Shown here one piece after another: positions 34,901 through 47,771 of a DNA stretch of 64,000 bases. Source of the stretch: Caenorhabditis elegans (taxonomy: Eukaryota > Nematoda > Chromadorea > Rhabditida > Rhabditidae); NCBI RefSeq assembly GCF_000002985.6, contig NC_003281.10, positions 3,782,001-3,846,000 on the forward strand, read 5' to 3'. Each line of letters begins with the position of its first letter. Positions within the stretch are counted from its first letter, which is position 1. The notes under the pieces were generated by a model, which saw only the letters and a list, made by a program, of their open reading frames with translations, did no database searches and was not told the DNA's origin. The position numbers were made by a program, and so were the translations under genes.

Positions 34901-37677
34901 GCGGCGAATCTCAGGGTTTACACAGTGAATCTTATCGAAAAGTCGTTCGGCTGGGCTGAAAATAAGAATTAATTAGATTTGGCAACTAAAGGCAACTACC
35001 AACAATTTCATTGTAGAATCCATTCCGCTAGTATCAGTATCTTTCAAGTGATCCAAGAAGACAAACGTCGTACGAGGAAGTTTGTACTCGTGGCAGAAGC
35101 CAATTCCGATTCTACATTCATCGCTAGTTTGCACAACGTGGTAATCCAATTGTGCAAAGAACACTGTTGAAATTGCGGTGTCGAACTTGATTGGGATACT
35201 TGCCAAATCTCCCTGTAAGACAATTAATTTTAAATTGGTCCTCGAAAAAAAATCAATTCGAAATCAGACTAAACGTGTGGCTTCTGAATTTGAAAGATCC
35301 TATTTAAAATGTATTTCTCCCAGAAAAATCATACTTACATGGAACATCAGATTACCCCAGGATGCTCACAGCTAATCAAATTTCAAAGCAGGTACTCACT
35401 CCCAATCGAATAACTTACCAAGCGACCTTTGAAGCCCGGAAATAATCCAGCCTCTTTCAGTTCATGAAGCTTTGCGGTTGCCTGATGACGGTACGTAACT
35501 TCCTGGGTGTTCGATGCTTCAATCACTTCTTGATCCAGCTCATACTTCTTGCTTCTCAAAAGTTGTTCGGTAGACTTCAAATGCGGAAGCTTCTCGACAG
35601 CTTTGTCAAACTTCAGCTTTCTATCTTGCAGCTCAGTTGTGACGGCGTTTAGCTCACTGGAAGGATATGGGGAATTTTTAAAAGCTGGTTAAAATAAAAT
35701 AAAATAAAATAAAACTTACGTATTATCTCTAATGTTCTCAGCCATCATTGTTTGCAATGTCCCTTTAAGCTCATCAACTCTCTTCTGTCCCTGCTCCATC
35801 ATTATCGTCATATCCTTAAGTTCTGATTCAGAAACGTCCAATTCTGCTTTTGCTCGCATCGATTGCAGAAGCTCATCTGAGAGTTTTTTCTCCAGATCAT
35901 CATGCTTCGCTCTGTCGGCACTAGACTTCTGATCATACTTGATGAGATTCTCTGTAGCTGTCCGCTGACACACATTCTCCTGCTCCTTGAGCTGATCCCA
36001 TTCGAGTTGCATGTTTTGCTTAGAGATTCTCGCATTCTCTGGAGCCGTCTCAATTTCAAACTTCTCCCGACGAGCTTCATCCCGCTCCTTCATGAGCTTC
36101 CCAAGGTCCTGAGTACACGACTTGAGCCCCTGCTTTCTCTTAGCATCACGTGCATGCCAGTCATTCTTCTTCGATTGCCAATCGATTCTTTTATTCTCCA
36201 GCTCAGTGACAATACTATTAAGGCTTCTCTCGTGAGTCTCCTTCTTCCGAACTTCATCCTTTGCCTCAAGCATGATATCCTTGTTCTCTTCGAGTTCTCC
36301 TGTTCGAGTGACAAGACTCATTTTGGCGTCCCTCATTGTTTCAGCATAACGGCACAAATTGTGCTTGACACGGATTCCACGAAGGTAGTTGAGATTATTG
36401 AAGGTATTCAGGTAGGCCATCCCGATAACCATTGCCTTTTCAAAGACTTTTAGGTGTCCCTCGTGGCGGCGAACACTGGAAATGGAAAGAATTTTAATTT
36501 GAAATTTTTTTAAGTTTCAGAAAATTAATATATTTCAAGTTGAAACCGCAAAGTTTTTTTGTTTTTTCCTAGTTCAATTTGAATTTCCATGCTTTATATT
36601 TTTATGTGGTACATCCGTGCCAAAATTTGTGGTATTTAATAATATTAAAATGAACTTACGAGGCTCCATATTGTGAACTTTTGTGCTCCAATAGAGAAAC
36701 CCGATGCATTAGTTTGGAAATTGGTGCGACAAAACGATTGGTTCCAACAATATCCTCAATATATTCAAGCATTCCTTCTTCATTCGGATTTTTGGATGTT
36801 GGCTTCATTAGTGCAATCGCTTCAACTTCTCCTTGCAGAATCAGGAATCGATTATGGGTCATATCAATTCCAGCACGTAGGAGAAGCTCCTGGACGTCTT
36901 TTTGCGATGCATCTTTGTCATCAATACGATATTTTGAATTGTTTTCACGATTTATTGTGCGGGTGATGCAGACGCAATTATCTGTTAACACTTCATATTT
37001 ATCGTAATTTTCGACAGGCTGAAAATTAATTTTGATATTGATAGTTATTAGTTTGTTTTCAATCGTGTGGATCTCAGGCCCGCTTTAATAACCTACTTAC
37101 CATATCCTTCACCATCTGGAACATAATTGTTACTGAACATGATTCGTAGTTCCCTCCTGAATTGATCAATGCTGATAGCTTCTTGGTACGAATTTTTCCA
37201 GCCTGAAACAATGTATATTGTGGAATAAAAATTTCAATTTAAAAAACTCACTTTAAATCCAAACACGAATAGCAATGCATCAATAACGTTTGACTTTCCA
37301 CTTCCATTTGGTCCCAGGATCATTGTCAAGTTCTTGTGAAACGGTCCGAGAATATGTTTTCCAGCATAACTTTTAAAGTTCTCAACGTAGATATTCAGAA
37401 TTATCATTCGATTTCCATCCGGATCCGAGATCTGATCTTCATATTTTGGGGGAATTTGAACATTCAAAAGATCCTCTTTTTCATCATATTTCACACCGTT
37501 TTCAGCCGCTTCAAGTTCCAACATATACGCGCCTGAACTAACATCATCGAATATGTTGAGCTGTTCCATGTACTGTCGTCGGCGATCCACGTCGAGATCG
37601 ACTTCAGGCATCGAGTCGGTGTCAGCATATGGTCTATCATCGTCCGAGGTTAGCGCCCGTCTTTTAAACGGCTGCAT
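31909..37677 (-). CDS. dpy-27: SMC4-type condensin ATPase of the dosage-compensation complex
   Basis: DPY-27 replaces SMC-4 in condensin I-DC, pairs with MIX-1 and halves expression from both X chromosomes in hermaphrodites. Twelve exons: 37677-37252, 37202-37101, 37018-36660, 36475-35720, 35656-35419, 35212-35004, 34955-34505, 34373-33936, 33616-33339, 33271-32923, 32818-32278 and 32171-31909. They sum to 1469 aa, the length I remember for DPY-27. The Walker A motif GPNGSGKSN is in exon 1; long coiled coils follow. The hinge ([16 protein letters not shown]) spans exons 5-6. The ABC signature is [12 protein letters not shown] and Walker B is [12 protein letters not shown]. The C-terminal exon is acidic and Arg-rich and ends [27 protein letters not shown] acceptor about four bases before the ATG suggests SL1 trans-splicing. 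At the end of exon 6 only the donor GTTGGT (at 35003) keeps frame; the better-looking GTAGTT seven bases on would not. It could be confused with smc-4, but length and neighbours (amx-1, cyp-25A) fit dpy-27. Confidence 0.92.
33799..33912. repeat. Telomere-like repeat inside dpy-27 intron
   Basis: GCCTAA-type units, degenerate, within the intron 33617-33935. Confidence 0.8.
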
Positions 37678-37690
37678 ACCTGAAAAAAGG
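37678..37690 (-). promoter_or_regulatory. Probable SL1 trans-splice acceptor of dpy-27
   Basis: On the minus strand a T-run ends in TTTTTTCAG immediately followed by GT and the initiator ATG. No upstream coding frame joins it, so it is read as a trans-splice site and not an intron end. It also supports the choice of start. Confidence 0.6.
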
Positions 37691-40429
37691 AATTAATTTT
37701 GATAAATATTAAAAGGGAGAGGGAGAGTAAGAGGTGCATAATTTTGCCAAAAAGGCAAAGCTTTGGAAATGTTTTGACAACTGGCAAACTTTCGACCCCT
37801 TCCAATCAAATTTTTTTGGTAATTATCAACTGACAAAATTTCTTTGAATGCCAATTGCCAACATTACCTAATCAAAAAATTTTGAAATATATATTTCATA
37901 TTTAAAATTGAATCACACAGTTTACAAATTGATAACATTGAAAAAAGTCATCTAGAAATTTATTAATGTTATAGTATATTATATAGTTATCAGTATGATT
38001 TCACCTCAAATATTGAAAACTAAATTTTTAATGTTGGGGAAAAATTCAAATCGATAATTCAAACGAATTTTTTTTCCGGACTTTAGGAAAATCAGGGCAC
38101 AGATAACATTGGAAACTATATATAAGTTTGTTAATTTTTTTAAGATTTAAGATTATGAAAGCTGCGCTAATTAATTTATTTGTCAAATTCAAAAAAAAAG
38201 TTAAGAAACGGTCACACACGAGCACACACCCATTTCATTGCGCGCGCGCAAGCGTATGTCTGTGTCTGTGTGTGCGAGCTGTTACTACTGCTGACCGAGT
38301 GTGGGGTTAGAGGCAGACGACGAAAGAGAACGAAGGTGAAAGTGGAAAAGAGCATGGAGAACGTGGAGACTGAGAGAAATGACAGACTCCGACTGCGGTC
38401 AAGACGATTCGGGTGAGAGAAAGAATAGTGGAATAAGAGACGGAGAGAATCCATAGCAATGGGTGGGTGGGTGATGAGCGGAATATTGTTGCGAAGAAGG
38501 TTGGGTGTACCAGACTAAGGAGCTGGAGAGATAAAGATTCTAATTATTTGAAAATTTGGCAAACGTTTCCCATTACTAGATGTACAAATCGATATGCTAC
38601 AGATAGTCGATCAACGATCACGCTTTGGGAAAAGTATACGAGTTTTCAGCTGAAGAGGTCCCCAAAAAACCGAGAGGTTTTTATATGTATAATATTGAAA
38701 AAAAATCACTAGATTTTATTGATAAGAAGTAGTTTAACACGATGAGTGAAACTTGAAATTTTATATTAGATATGTATGTGAATCCAGATGGAAGCATGAA
38801 GGAAATGAGCCAAAAATTTTGTCAATTTATGTGTCTGTACGATCTCTATTGAACTTCGTCTATAATAGAACAAGTAGTTAAAGTCCTGATAGGCATTACT
38901 GTCTGCGATTACCCGTGTCTTGCTCCGTCAAATCCATTGCACCAGTTGATCCGGGCATCCTTAATGAAGAAGAGAATAGAAGAGAATTGAAGTCAGAAGA
39001 CAAAAGTATAAAACTGACTAGTTTTAACAAGGTGTGAGAAACAAGAGACGGATGATTATTTTGTACTTCTCAGGTCGCCTAGGTAACAAGCACACTGGTA
39101 CGGGCTGGCACGACTCCATCTTGTGATGGGTAGAAGAGGTGTGTGAGAGAAGAATATGAGCTGATCTCCTCTGTTGAGATGATAGATAAGCTTATAATTT
39201 GAGCAGTTAGTTGCGTGTAATTGAGGATTTCGTTTTTGATGTTGCAGCCAACAACGGGTCTTCTAATGGTGGGAAATGAGAGATCAAACAACGGATGGTC
39301 TTGTGAGCAAGAACATCTGCCAACATACGGTTCAGATGAGCATATTACAGAGTCACAAACCATGTAAACTTCTAGAAAGTCTGCAATCGAAAAAATGGAG
39401 GGGAACTGTAGAAGAAGAAACAGGGGTATAATTTGATGTAAAACGGATTTGGATGTAAAACGAAATTTTCAATTCCGACAAAATGGCGGTTTTCCGATTT
39501 TCCGGATATTTTCATTTTCGGCAATTTTCCGGTTTTCCGTTTGCCGGATATCAGATTTGCCGGAAATGATTAGAGGTATTTTTCATAAGACGGAAACACT
39601 AAAAACTGTGCCTATTTGATTTTTTTTCCCCGTTTTTATAGTTACTTTCTTAGAATTTGTTCACTTTTCAAAACAGATGTAGGAACATTCATAGGATGCG
39701 TACAATTTTGCCAATTGAAATTGAATTTCTGAAATTTCCAAAAAAAATGTGCAAAATCACAATTTGCCGAAAATTTTCGGCAATCGCCGGTTTGCCGGTT
39801 TGCCGAGTTTCAGGAAAAATCGTTATCCGCCCACTCCTGGTATATGTACTAATATAATAGAGTTAAAAAATTTTAGACAAACCCCCACAGTATGTAGATC
39901 TGAAGGCTTAAACAGATCATTATACTAGTAAAACTATAATAAATTTATATACCGATTTTGCATTAAACATCAACCCCCCCCCCCCCCTCAAATTTCCCAA
40001 ATCCGCAATTGTCTACTATTTTAATGTCTTCACCATCTGCACCATTTCCCACCCGTATACTGTCCTAGACTAGGTCTCCTGATCTACCCCTATATCTCCC
40101 TTTCCTGACCGCAACAGAGACGCATTCGTATGTATCTCTGCGTCTCTACTATCTCCTTCTCTCTATGGGTGTGCCAGTGTGCTGGGTGTGACCATACATT
40201 GGAAAGATTATAAATTTTTGTTTTAATTTATTTGGTTGTTTTTCATTAATTGGTTAAAATTTTAAAATGTAGAATTATTATTTGCTTACTATTAGATTTT
40301 TATTTTGAAATTTAACAAATTTCTTGGTTTTTAAATTACTTTGTGCATTTTTATAAAAAATATTTTTGTAATATCGATTTAATACTTAACAGCTATTTTC
40401 AGACGAATCAAATTCGACTTCTTCCAGAA
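37691..40429. promoter_or_regulatory. Divergent intergenic region between dpy-27 and amx-1
   Basis: About 2.7 kb between two head-to-head chromatin genes. It contains an alternating CA/GCGC-rich patch near 38211-38275, a C-run at 39973-39987 and a possible small minus-strand gene (38888-39363). An acceptor TTTTCAG at about 40402 lies 28 bases before the amx-1 ATG. No defined promoter element was recognised. Confidence 0.5.
38888..39363 (-). CDS. Possible small two-exon gene of unknown function
   Basis: A minus-strand ORF from 39363 to 39079 begins MVCDSVICSSEPYVGRC and has balanced composition, unlike most ORFs nearby. A short downstream stretch (about 38950-38890) reads MPGSTGAMDLTEQDTGNRRQ and stop after a TTCATTAAG acceptor. 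A splice that joins the two in frame was not established. Signal peptide and known domains are absent. It may be only a chance ORF. Confidence 0.25.
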
Positions 40430-43400
40430 ATGACAACAGAACTTGAAATAGACGGTGAGCACATTTTTAAATTGAAAAATTGTTAACTAGTCAACTAATT
40501 TCAGATAGAAAAGAAGAAGAAGCTCAAATTCCTGGAGAAACGAGTGAAAGTGAAGAGGGAGATGAACCTGTAAAAGTGAGTAGATTTTGAAAATTTTTAA
40601 AAGGAACTATGAGAAAAATTTTTTCAAAAATGTGTACAATCGCCGAAGAAATATTAAAATTTGACAGAAATTTAATTCAAAAAGAAGGCAACCAATCAGC
40701 ACCATCAGCACCAAAGTACCAAAAAAAAATTTGCTTGAATCATCATTATTTTGATTTATTTTTGAATACACATAAAGCCGTCAAACTCATTGACCAATGG
40801 TTAAATTTTGGATTTGACACAGCCCTTCCCTTTTCACAGCTGCCACATTCTAAATCAGAACGGGAGTCCCGAGTATTTCGGCTATGCTACCATGACAACC
40901 GATGCTTCTCTGAGTCCATAGGTTTAGGTTACATGATAAATATTTTTTGAGAGTTTATATTTTAAACTGAAAAATAAATCTATAATTATTTCAACTTTTT
41001 CAGATGAATCGCGTAAAACGCGCCTGTGCAATGGCAGCCGAATCTTTAAAAGAGGCAAAAAGAATAAAGAACATGTTGATGGAAGAAGAATGTGTTTTAC
41101 AATTGGGTAATTGTAAGAAAACTGCAAGTTATGGGCATAGATTGAGTAAAACTGAAGCATGTTGTCCATCGTGCTTTAGTGTTGCATTTCGTGGAAAGGA
41201 TTATGAGAATGAGTTTACAATTTGGAAGCAGAAGGCAATGGATGGACAGACACATGTTCGAAGTGAACAATTTGTTAAACGATATGTTAATGTGAGTTTT
41301 AAAAAATATTTTTATTCAATGAAACATCAATGAAAAATAGTTTTGACCACAGCTTTTGGATCACTTGAAATAATTAATCGTTAAAAATTTGCTGAAAAGG
41401 CTCAACGTGAGTCTGTCTGCGAAAAGCAACTTCTGCATGCCTACAAGGCGACCATGCCAACGTGTTCAAAGTTTGGTCGATATTAGTTGCATCTGCCTAC
41501 ATCCGTGCCTATCACCTACTTTCTGTAATTTAGATTCGGTAGGCACACGAGGCAGACAAAATATTGGCAGCAAATACCTCTTAACATAAATTTTTCAGAG
41601 CTGCTTCCTACCATACTACGCAAAATGCCACCAATGCTCAAAATACTCCAAATTGATAACCTCCGACTCTCTCTCTGCTCAACAATTATCCGACTTCAAG
41701 TGCGACTGTGCTTCTACAATTGAATCCCCCAAGATTGAACGAGTTCGTGAAGACTCAGAATGGTGTTTCAATGAATTTGGACATCCTCCTTTACTTCAAA
41801 ATAATATTTCCTATGATCTACTAGTTGATCACTACGTTACACGGACCACTGGAATGGATGCCACGTGTCAGGAGAAGGCGGCGTTGATTGACAATGGTGG
41901 CATCGAATTTCGAGATACAAGAAGAATTATGAACATGTTTTATGTTCCATTTACGGATGTTATTGCGAATATTGTACATCCCGAGTTTATGGAAACCGAT
42001 GAGAAATTTGTAAGTTTTTTAAAGCTTGAGATGTGGGTACAATGGCAGGCGGGCATGTCTATCAGGCGCGAGGCAAGCAAGTAGGCTCAAGATAAGCGTT
42101 TAGGCACACGGCAAGAGAGTAGGCAGAAGGCAGGCGTGTAGGATAATCTACCTTGTTGCCAATATCATTAATTCGTACAAGAATATCGGTTTCAGGCATT
42201 CCCTAAATTTGCTGATGATCCCATTTCAATCTACTACCTCCAAGTCCGAAATACAATTATCGCAATGTGGCTGAAGCATCCATTCGTCGAGTTAACCGTG
42301 AAAATGATTGAACCCCAGATTATTGTCAGAGGTCATGCGAGGATATTCTTTATTGAACACCTCATTCATCCAATTTTGGAATTTTTGACAATTAAAGGAG
42401 TTGTCAATTATGGAGCATTTGATTTCAGAATTGATCCATTGAATGGAATGAGACCGGTTAGTTTGAAGGAAAAATGAAACTTGAAAACATGTTTTATTTT
42501 AGAAAATTGCAATAATTGGAGCAGGAATATCTGGAATCTCAACAGCCCGCCACCTAAAACATTTGGGAATTGATGCTGTTCTCTTCGAAGCAAAGGATCG
42601 CTTCGGTGGACGTATGATGGATGATCAATCACTTGGAGTATCAGTTGGAAAGGGAGCTCAGATTATTGTTGGAAATATCAATAATCCAATTACTCTTTTG
42701 TGTGAACAAATTGGTATTAAATACCGAAATTCGAACTTTTTCTGTCCACTTATTGATGAGAATGGACGGTGCTTTACATTGGAACGAAAGGAGTTGGATG
42801 ATCAAGTTGATTTGCATTATAATAATGTTCTTGATGCAATTCGGAATAAGTATCAGAGCGATCGGAATTTTCCGGATGTTCCTCTAGAAGGTAGGTCAGA
42901 AATTATAAGTAGGCACGAAGATTCTGCCTGCCTACTACCAAACATGATTTTTTCTCTGAAAATTGAAAGAAGAAAAATTTCCAAAATTCCAATTATTCCA
43001 GTTACCAATTTCCGGCACTTTACAGAAATGTTCTCGAAAATGAGTTCCGGATTGCTCTCGGCCGCCGACTTGGACTCTCTCTACACTCCTGAATTTGAAA
43101 AACTTTTGGATTTTCATCTAGGAAATCTGGAATTCTCTTGTGGAACCCATGTTTCAAATCTTTCGGCAAAAGACTATGATCATAATGAAAAGTTTGGAAA
43201 CTTTGCCGGAGAGCATGCAGTTATCACTGATGGAGCACAGAGAATTATTGATTTTTTGGCAACTGGATTGGATATTCGACTGAATTGCCCTGTTAAGTGC
43301 ATTGATTGGGGCAGAGATGATCGAAAAGTCAAAATATTCTTTGAAAATGCTGAACAAGCAGCGGAAGAGTTTGATAAAGTAGTTATCACAACTTCCCTAT

Positions 43401-44121
43401 CAGTACTCAAATCAAATCATTCAAAAATGTTCGTTCCTCCACTTCCAATTGAAAAACAGAAGGCTATTGATGATCTGGGCGCTGGATTAATTGAGAAGAT
43501 CGCTGTGAAGTTTGACAGAAGATTTTGGGATACTGTAGATGCTGATGGATTGCGAACGGAATATTTCGGAAAGGTTTCCGATTGCAAGACTGATCGAAGT
43601 CTCTTCAATATATTCTACGACTTTTCTGGAAAGGTATGTTAGATTTCGAAATTTCGTCAGTTTCTAAAAACTTTATCTGATTTCTGAATTCATCCGTTCC
43701 CAACTAATTTATAAATTTCCAGGACCCCAATGGCGAGGACACCTTCGTCCTAATGTCCTATGTCACCGCTGAACACGTGAATCTTGTCAATGTACTAACG
43801 GAATCGGAAGTCGCCGACAAATTCTGTGCAACCCTTCGGAAGATGTTCCCATCAGCTGTTATTAACCCTCTAGGACATATGATGTCCCATTGGGGTGCTG
43901 ATCGATTCGTCGGTATGTCGTACACTTTTGTCCCATTTGGATCGGATGGTGATGCTACGTATAATCAACTGAAAAAGTCAATCGACGAGAAGCTCTACTT
44001 TGCGGGAGAACATACAATTGCAGCGGAACCGCAGACTATGGCAGGAGCCTATATTTCAGGATTACGAGAAGCCGGGCAGATTGTGATGAGTTTGAAGCGG
44101 GATTCGGCCACTTTCGAATAA
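40430..44121 (+). CDS. amx-1: LSD2/KDM1B-like flavin histone demethylase
   Basis: FAD-dependent amine oxidase of the LSD family, expected to remove methyl groups from H3K4me1/2 in the nucleus. Eight exons: 40430-40454, 40505-40575, 41004-41291, 41599-42009, 42196-42456, 42503-42890, 43002-43633 and 43723-44121; they sum to 824 aa. The N-terminal Cys/His-rich zinc module (NCKKTASYGH, CCPSCF) and a CW-like finger (KCHQCSKYSK) are typical of LSD2 and not of LSD1. The SWIRM domain is in exons 5-6. The Rossmann FAD motif is IAIIGAGISGIST. The amine oxidase domain has PPLPIEKQKA with the conserved Lys of LIEKIAV, and ends with FAGEHTIAAEPQTMAGAY. There is no tower insertion, again as in LSD2. A poly(A) signal AATAAA lies at 44242. 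Intron 42891-43001 is 111 bases and has no stop in frame. Confidence 0.92.
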
Positions 44122-44241
44122 TTTTTATCCACTTTTTCTTCTAACCACTGCCTTATCAGATCTCGTGTATATTAATTCTTATCATTTCACTGTGCATATT
44201 GATTTGATTCCATCTTGTAAATTATCTGTGTACCGGTTTTC

Positions 44242-44247
44242 AATAAA
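44242..44247 (+). terminator. amx-1 polyadenylation signal
   Basis: AATAAA 121 bases after the amx-1 stop codon. The convergent CNNM gene ends at 44378, about 130 bases further on. Confidence 0.7.
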
Positions 44248-44377
44248 TCACAAGTTTATTTATTTACCATTTATTTACCAAAAAAATGTCAAATAAAAAA
44301 CCCTAGTCAATGCCATTTTCTGATTATAAGTTACAATAGAGACATATTTGCATTTAAATTATTGAAGATCGCTTGAC

Positions 44378-47205
44378 TTATTCTTGTTTTTCCATAAACG
44401 GAGTCGTTTCATCTTGAGATCTTGCATCAACAGACAGCGGGGTGCGGCAAGCAGGAGTTGTGCTGGTCGAGGTTGATGCACGCGAGTTCAAGGTTTCTGA
44501 AAAAAGCCACATTACCATGGAAGCCCTAGCTAGAGGAAAGAGATATTTCGATAGCTTCCATGGATGTTTTACAAGCGCCAGGCAGCTTGATAGGCATATG
44601 GTAGGCACACGCGCCGCATGCTAAAATTTGAAAAAAAAACTCACGGAGCAAGCTTTCGCCGGTCGTCGTGTGGCCATTCCTGTCGACCTTCCGACATCCG
44701 TTGATAGAGTTCATTAGGTCTTCCAGACGGAGCTATAACAAAGATTATTGAAAAGCCAAAACTGTATAAACTCACTTTAAAATACGAAGCTTCCTCCGAC
44801 ACAACTACAAGCTCGCTGACATTATCCTTTGGTCCAAGAGGCTCACTGAACGGGCTTCCGAGGCTTTTCATTAGCCTATTGAGCAACGGCTTTCCAATTA
44901 TCAACACGGGAACTGGTGTGCTACGACTGTTGTCTGTTGTCTGTTGTCTGTGTTGTTGACTATTGACAGTTGATGAGCTGAAAACTTGATAAAAATGAAA
45001 ATATTTAGAGTTTTTTGCCAAACCTCCGTTGCGACGGGACATCAATGACCCGCTCAAACGTCTCGACCTCATTCGTAACCAAAACCGTTCCCTCGAAGAT
45101 CACCAGAAGCAAGTCATGCAGTTCCAGCTTATCATTTTTCTTTCCAACTCGAATCCGGTCCAACGATAAGATCTGCTTGGCCTTCATTATTCCAATGTCC
45201 AGACTTTTCAACACTTGGCATTCGGAGAGCAGATGCTGTAGGATTCGTAGTTGTTGAGAAAATGGCAAAGGGTACTTCTTGTCGGAACCAGCTTCTCTGC
45301 ACCATCCAATAACAGCATTGTCACCTCGATCATCAATTGATGATCTCACTCGCAACTCATTGATCTCGTCAATTTTTCCGATCAATTTTTCAAGGATGTC
45401 CTCAATCGTGATGATTCCGACTACTTTCGAGCTGAAATTTGGTGAAACTTTAGGGCTACAATGATATTTTCTTCCCACTTTTCTACCAACCAAAAAATAG
45501 GCAAGCATATAGGCAGGAGCTCGGCAAAACTGAAAATCAAACTCACTCATATGCCGAATATTCAACCACACACGCGAAATGAAAATCGCCGGTCTTCATC
45601 CGATTGAGCAGCAAATGTGCATTCATCTCAATATTGACATATTTGACTGCAAACTTCACAGTCCGGTCCTTCAATAATTCCAAAGCGTGAAGAGCCTCCT
45701 TAACTGTTGGCTCATCGATGAGATTCGTCTTGACCATCAGCAAATTGAAATTTTTCATGTTGAGCATACCAACGATCACACTTCGATTTTTATTGTCGTA
45801 GACTGGAATCCGAGTGTATCCCTTTTCTACCAGTGTTAACACAGTCTGAAAATATATTAATCTTTGTTATTTTTAAAAGCTCCTTGTACTTACTGATCTA
45901 TTCAACTTTTGCGATCTAGATAGCATGAAGACCTCCTCAATCGGCACCATAAGCTGTCCAACTTTTTTCAATGTAAATGTAGTTGCATTTTCGAGAATCG
46001 CTAAAAAAAAGTTTCAAAAAAAATATTCATAAAACTCCGAATCTTCTTACTTTTTTCCCGCTCATTCTGTGCCATGCTTCGAAGCAAACATGTCTTCTCC
46101 TCAGGCGTCATAACTTCCCGAACGTCACGTTTCAAGAATCTGCCCAATACAAGTGAAGCCGGATAAGCGATTGGAAGGGTGACGAAGAAAATGATGACTG
46201 TCACGAACCAGAGACTAGCAGCTAGGTTGAAACCGAACTTGCTGTTGCAGACCGCCTGAAATTAGATATTTTCATTGAGTAGCAGTAGGGCAGGATAGAT
46301 ACCTGTGGAATCATCTCCGCGAAAATCAAACAAATCAAAGCTGGAACTGCCATTTTCAGCACATCTTCATTCGATACTCCGTGCAGCATTTTCTCGCAAG
46401 TCGTCGTGAAGAGCACTGTGAAAACTGAGGAGAACAGGGAAAAAGTGACAACAAGCTGGGTAGACCGACGTCGGAAGTGCATGATTCTGCGGACTCGTTT
46501 CTGAAATTTCAAGCTTTACTCTTCTCTAATTCCCGTTGTTCTTACCTTTGCTGCATCACCTTCTGCAATTTTCAGCATAGTATTCAGATCGATCATTGAG
46601 AACTTCATATAACCAAGTGTCATTCCCGATGCATACGCCGACATCAGAATACAAAAAAAGCAAAACACAATTTCATCTCCCATATATTTAGCTGCTGCTG
46701 CTTTCTTCTCGTGAACCACCAGAAACTTTTGTGTGTAGATAGTGGCATTCTTATGGCAAAGATGATAGACGCTTGTGGAGACGTTGAATGGAAGACCTTC
46801 TGGTACGGATAAGATGGCGTATGAGCAATATGACTCTTTGACGGTGGCACGAACTGTACTAACAGTGGATAGGTGGGAATCCTGAAATTATAGAATTTTA
46901 TTGACTCACAGAACTGTATCTCTAAACGGGATTAAGATAAAAAACTAAAACATCAGAGCCTCTGGCAGTCACGTAGGCATTTCATCTGGAAGCCTTACCT
47001 CACATCGTGTCGCAGTTGTGAAGTAATATCCGTCTTCCGCTAAATTTTTCCCGAACAGCTTGAAGCTGAATGCTTCCGATGGCAGCTTCTGCACATGATC
47101 GAGCCCACGTCGAACTCCTGTCAATTGCAATGGAACATTCGGACCATTAGGAGCTCCTGGTGAACCAAGGGCAAGTTGGAAGATGGCGAAGAGGAAGAGA
47201 CTCAT
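44378..47205 (-). CDS. cnnm-4: CNNM/ancient conserved domain (DUF21-CBS) Mg2+ transporter family protein
   Basis: CNNM proteins are plasma-membrane proteins linked to Mg2+ efflux. Ten exons: 47205-46999, 46881-46546, 46500-46303, 46255-46051, 46000-45894, 45845-45547, 45431-45024, 44977-44776, 44732-44645 and 44496-44378; total 722 aa. The signal peptide is MSLFLFAIFQLALGSPG, followed by an extracellular domain. DUF21 membrane core: GMTLGYMKFSMIDLN, LICLIFAEMIPQ and LWFVTVIIFFVTLPIAYPAS. A CBS pair follows (GYTRIPVYD, VGIITIEDILEKLIG), then a cyclic-nucleotide-binding-like region (KNDKLELHDLLLVIFEG) and a Ser/Thr-rich tail. The start at 47205 was chosen for the signal peptide; the frame stays open upstream. 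The family call is firm; the particular paralogue name (R13G10.4, cnnm-4) is from memory of the neighbourhood and less sure. Confidence 0.85.
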
Positions 47206-47771
47206 TTGAGGAATGATTGAATTGAATATATTCCTGATGTTTTTTGTTTTTTTTTTTACACGGGTATTTTTAAATTTCAACTTTAAGAAAACAAGAACAC
47301 GCGGGAAAATTTTTTGAAGTATTCCGATATTCACTATTTTTCAATAAATTTTTTAATACAGTATCGCAAGCTAAAAAACATGATCTCAAAATTTTGAAGG
47401 TCATATTCCCCCAGTTCCGAAGTACAGAATTCAAAAAATTATTTTTCACAAAAGTTTAATATTAAAAAAAGATTTTTATAGGACCAATGCAACAATGGAG
47501 GACCTGATCCGTCTAGTTCCAACATAACAATCTTCCGTACGTGGTGATGCCAAGATGTGGCAGCCAATTTGAATTTTAAAACTTTGAAGTCTTTTAAATT
47601 TTATTTAATTCAATTTATCGTACGATAGTTCAATATTGTGATGAAGTTTCTGTTTCTGTTTGATGAAGATCTGTTTCTCTCGTGCTGATTGTCTTTTGTG
47701 CCTCTCTTTATTCGCCTGCTTCGTCTCCTGTTCCGTTCGGAACAGGTCGAAGTGAATAGCTGTTCCCTGTT

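Noticed and set aside
35902..36453. 183-aa plus-strand ORF
   Set aside because: It lies opposite the dpy-27 coiled-coil exon 36475-35720 and disappears once that exon is recognised.
31909..37677. Assignment of this gene to smc-4
   Set aside because: smc-4 encodes the canonical condensin subunit and is longer; the rebuilt 1469 codons and the amx-1/cyp-25A neighbourhood fit dpy-27.
46969..47334. Longer start for the CNNM gene at 47334
   Set aside because: The extra residues are Lys/Asn-rich and AT-driven, and would bury the signal peptide that begins at 47205.
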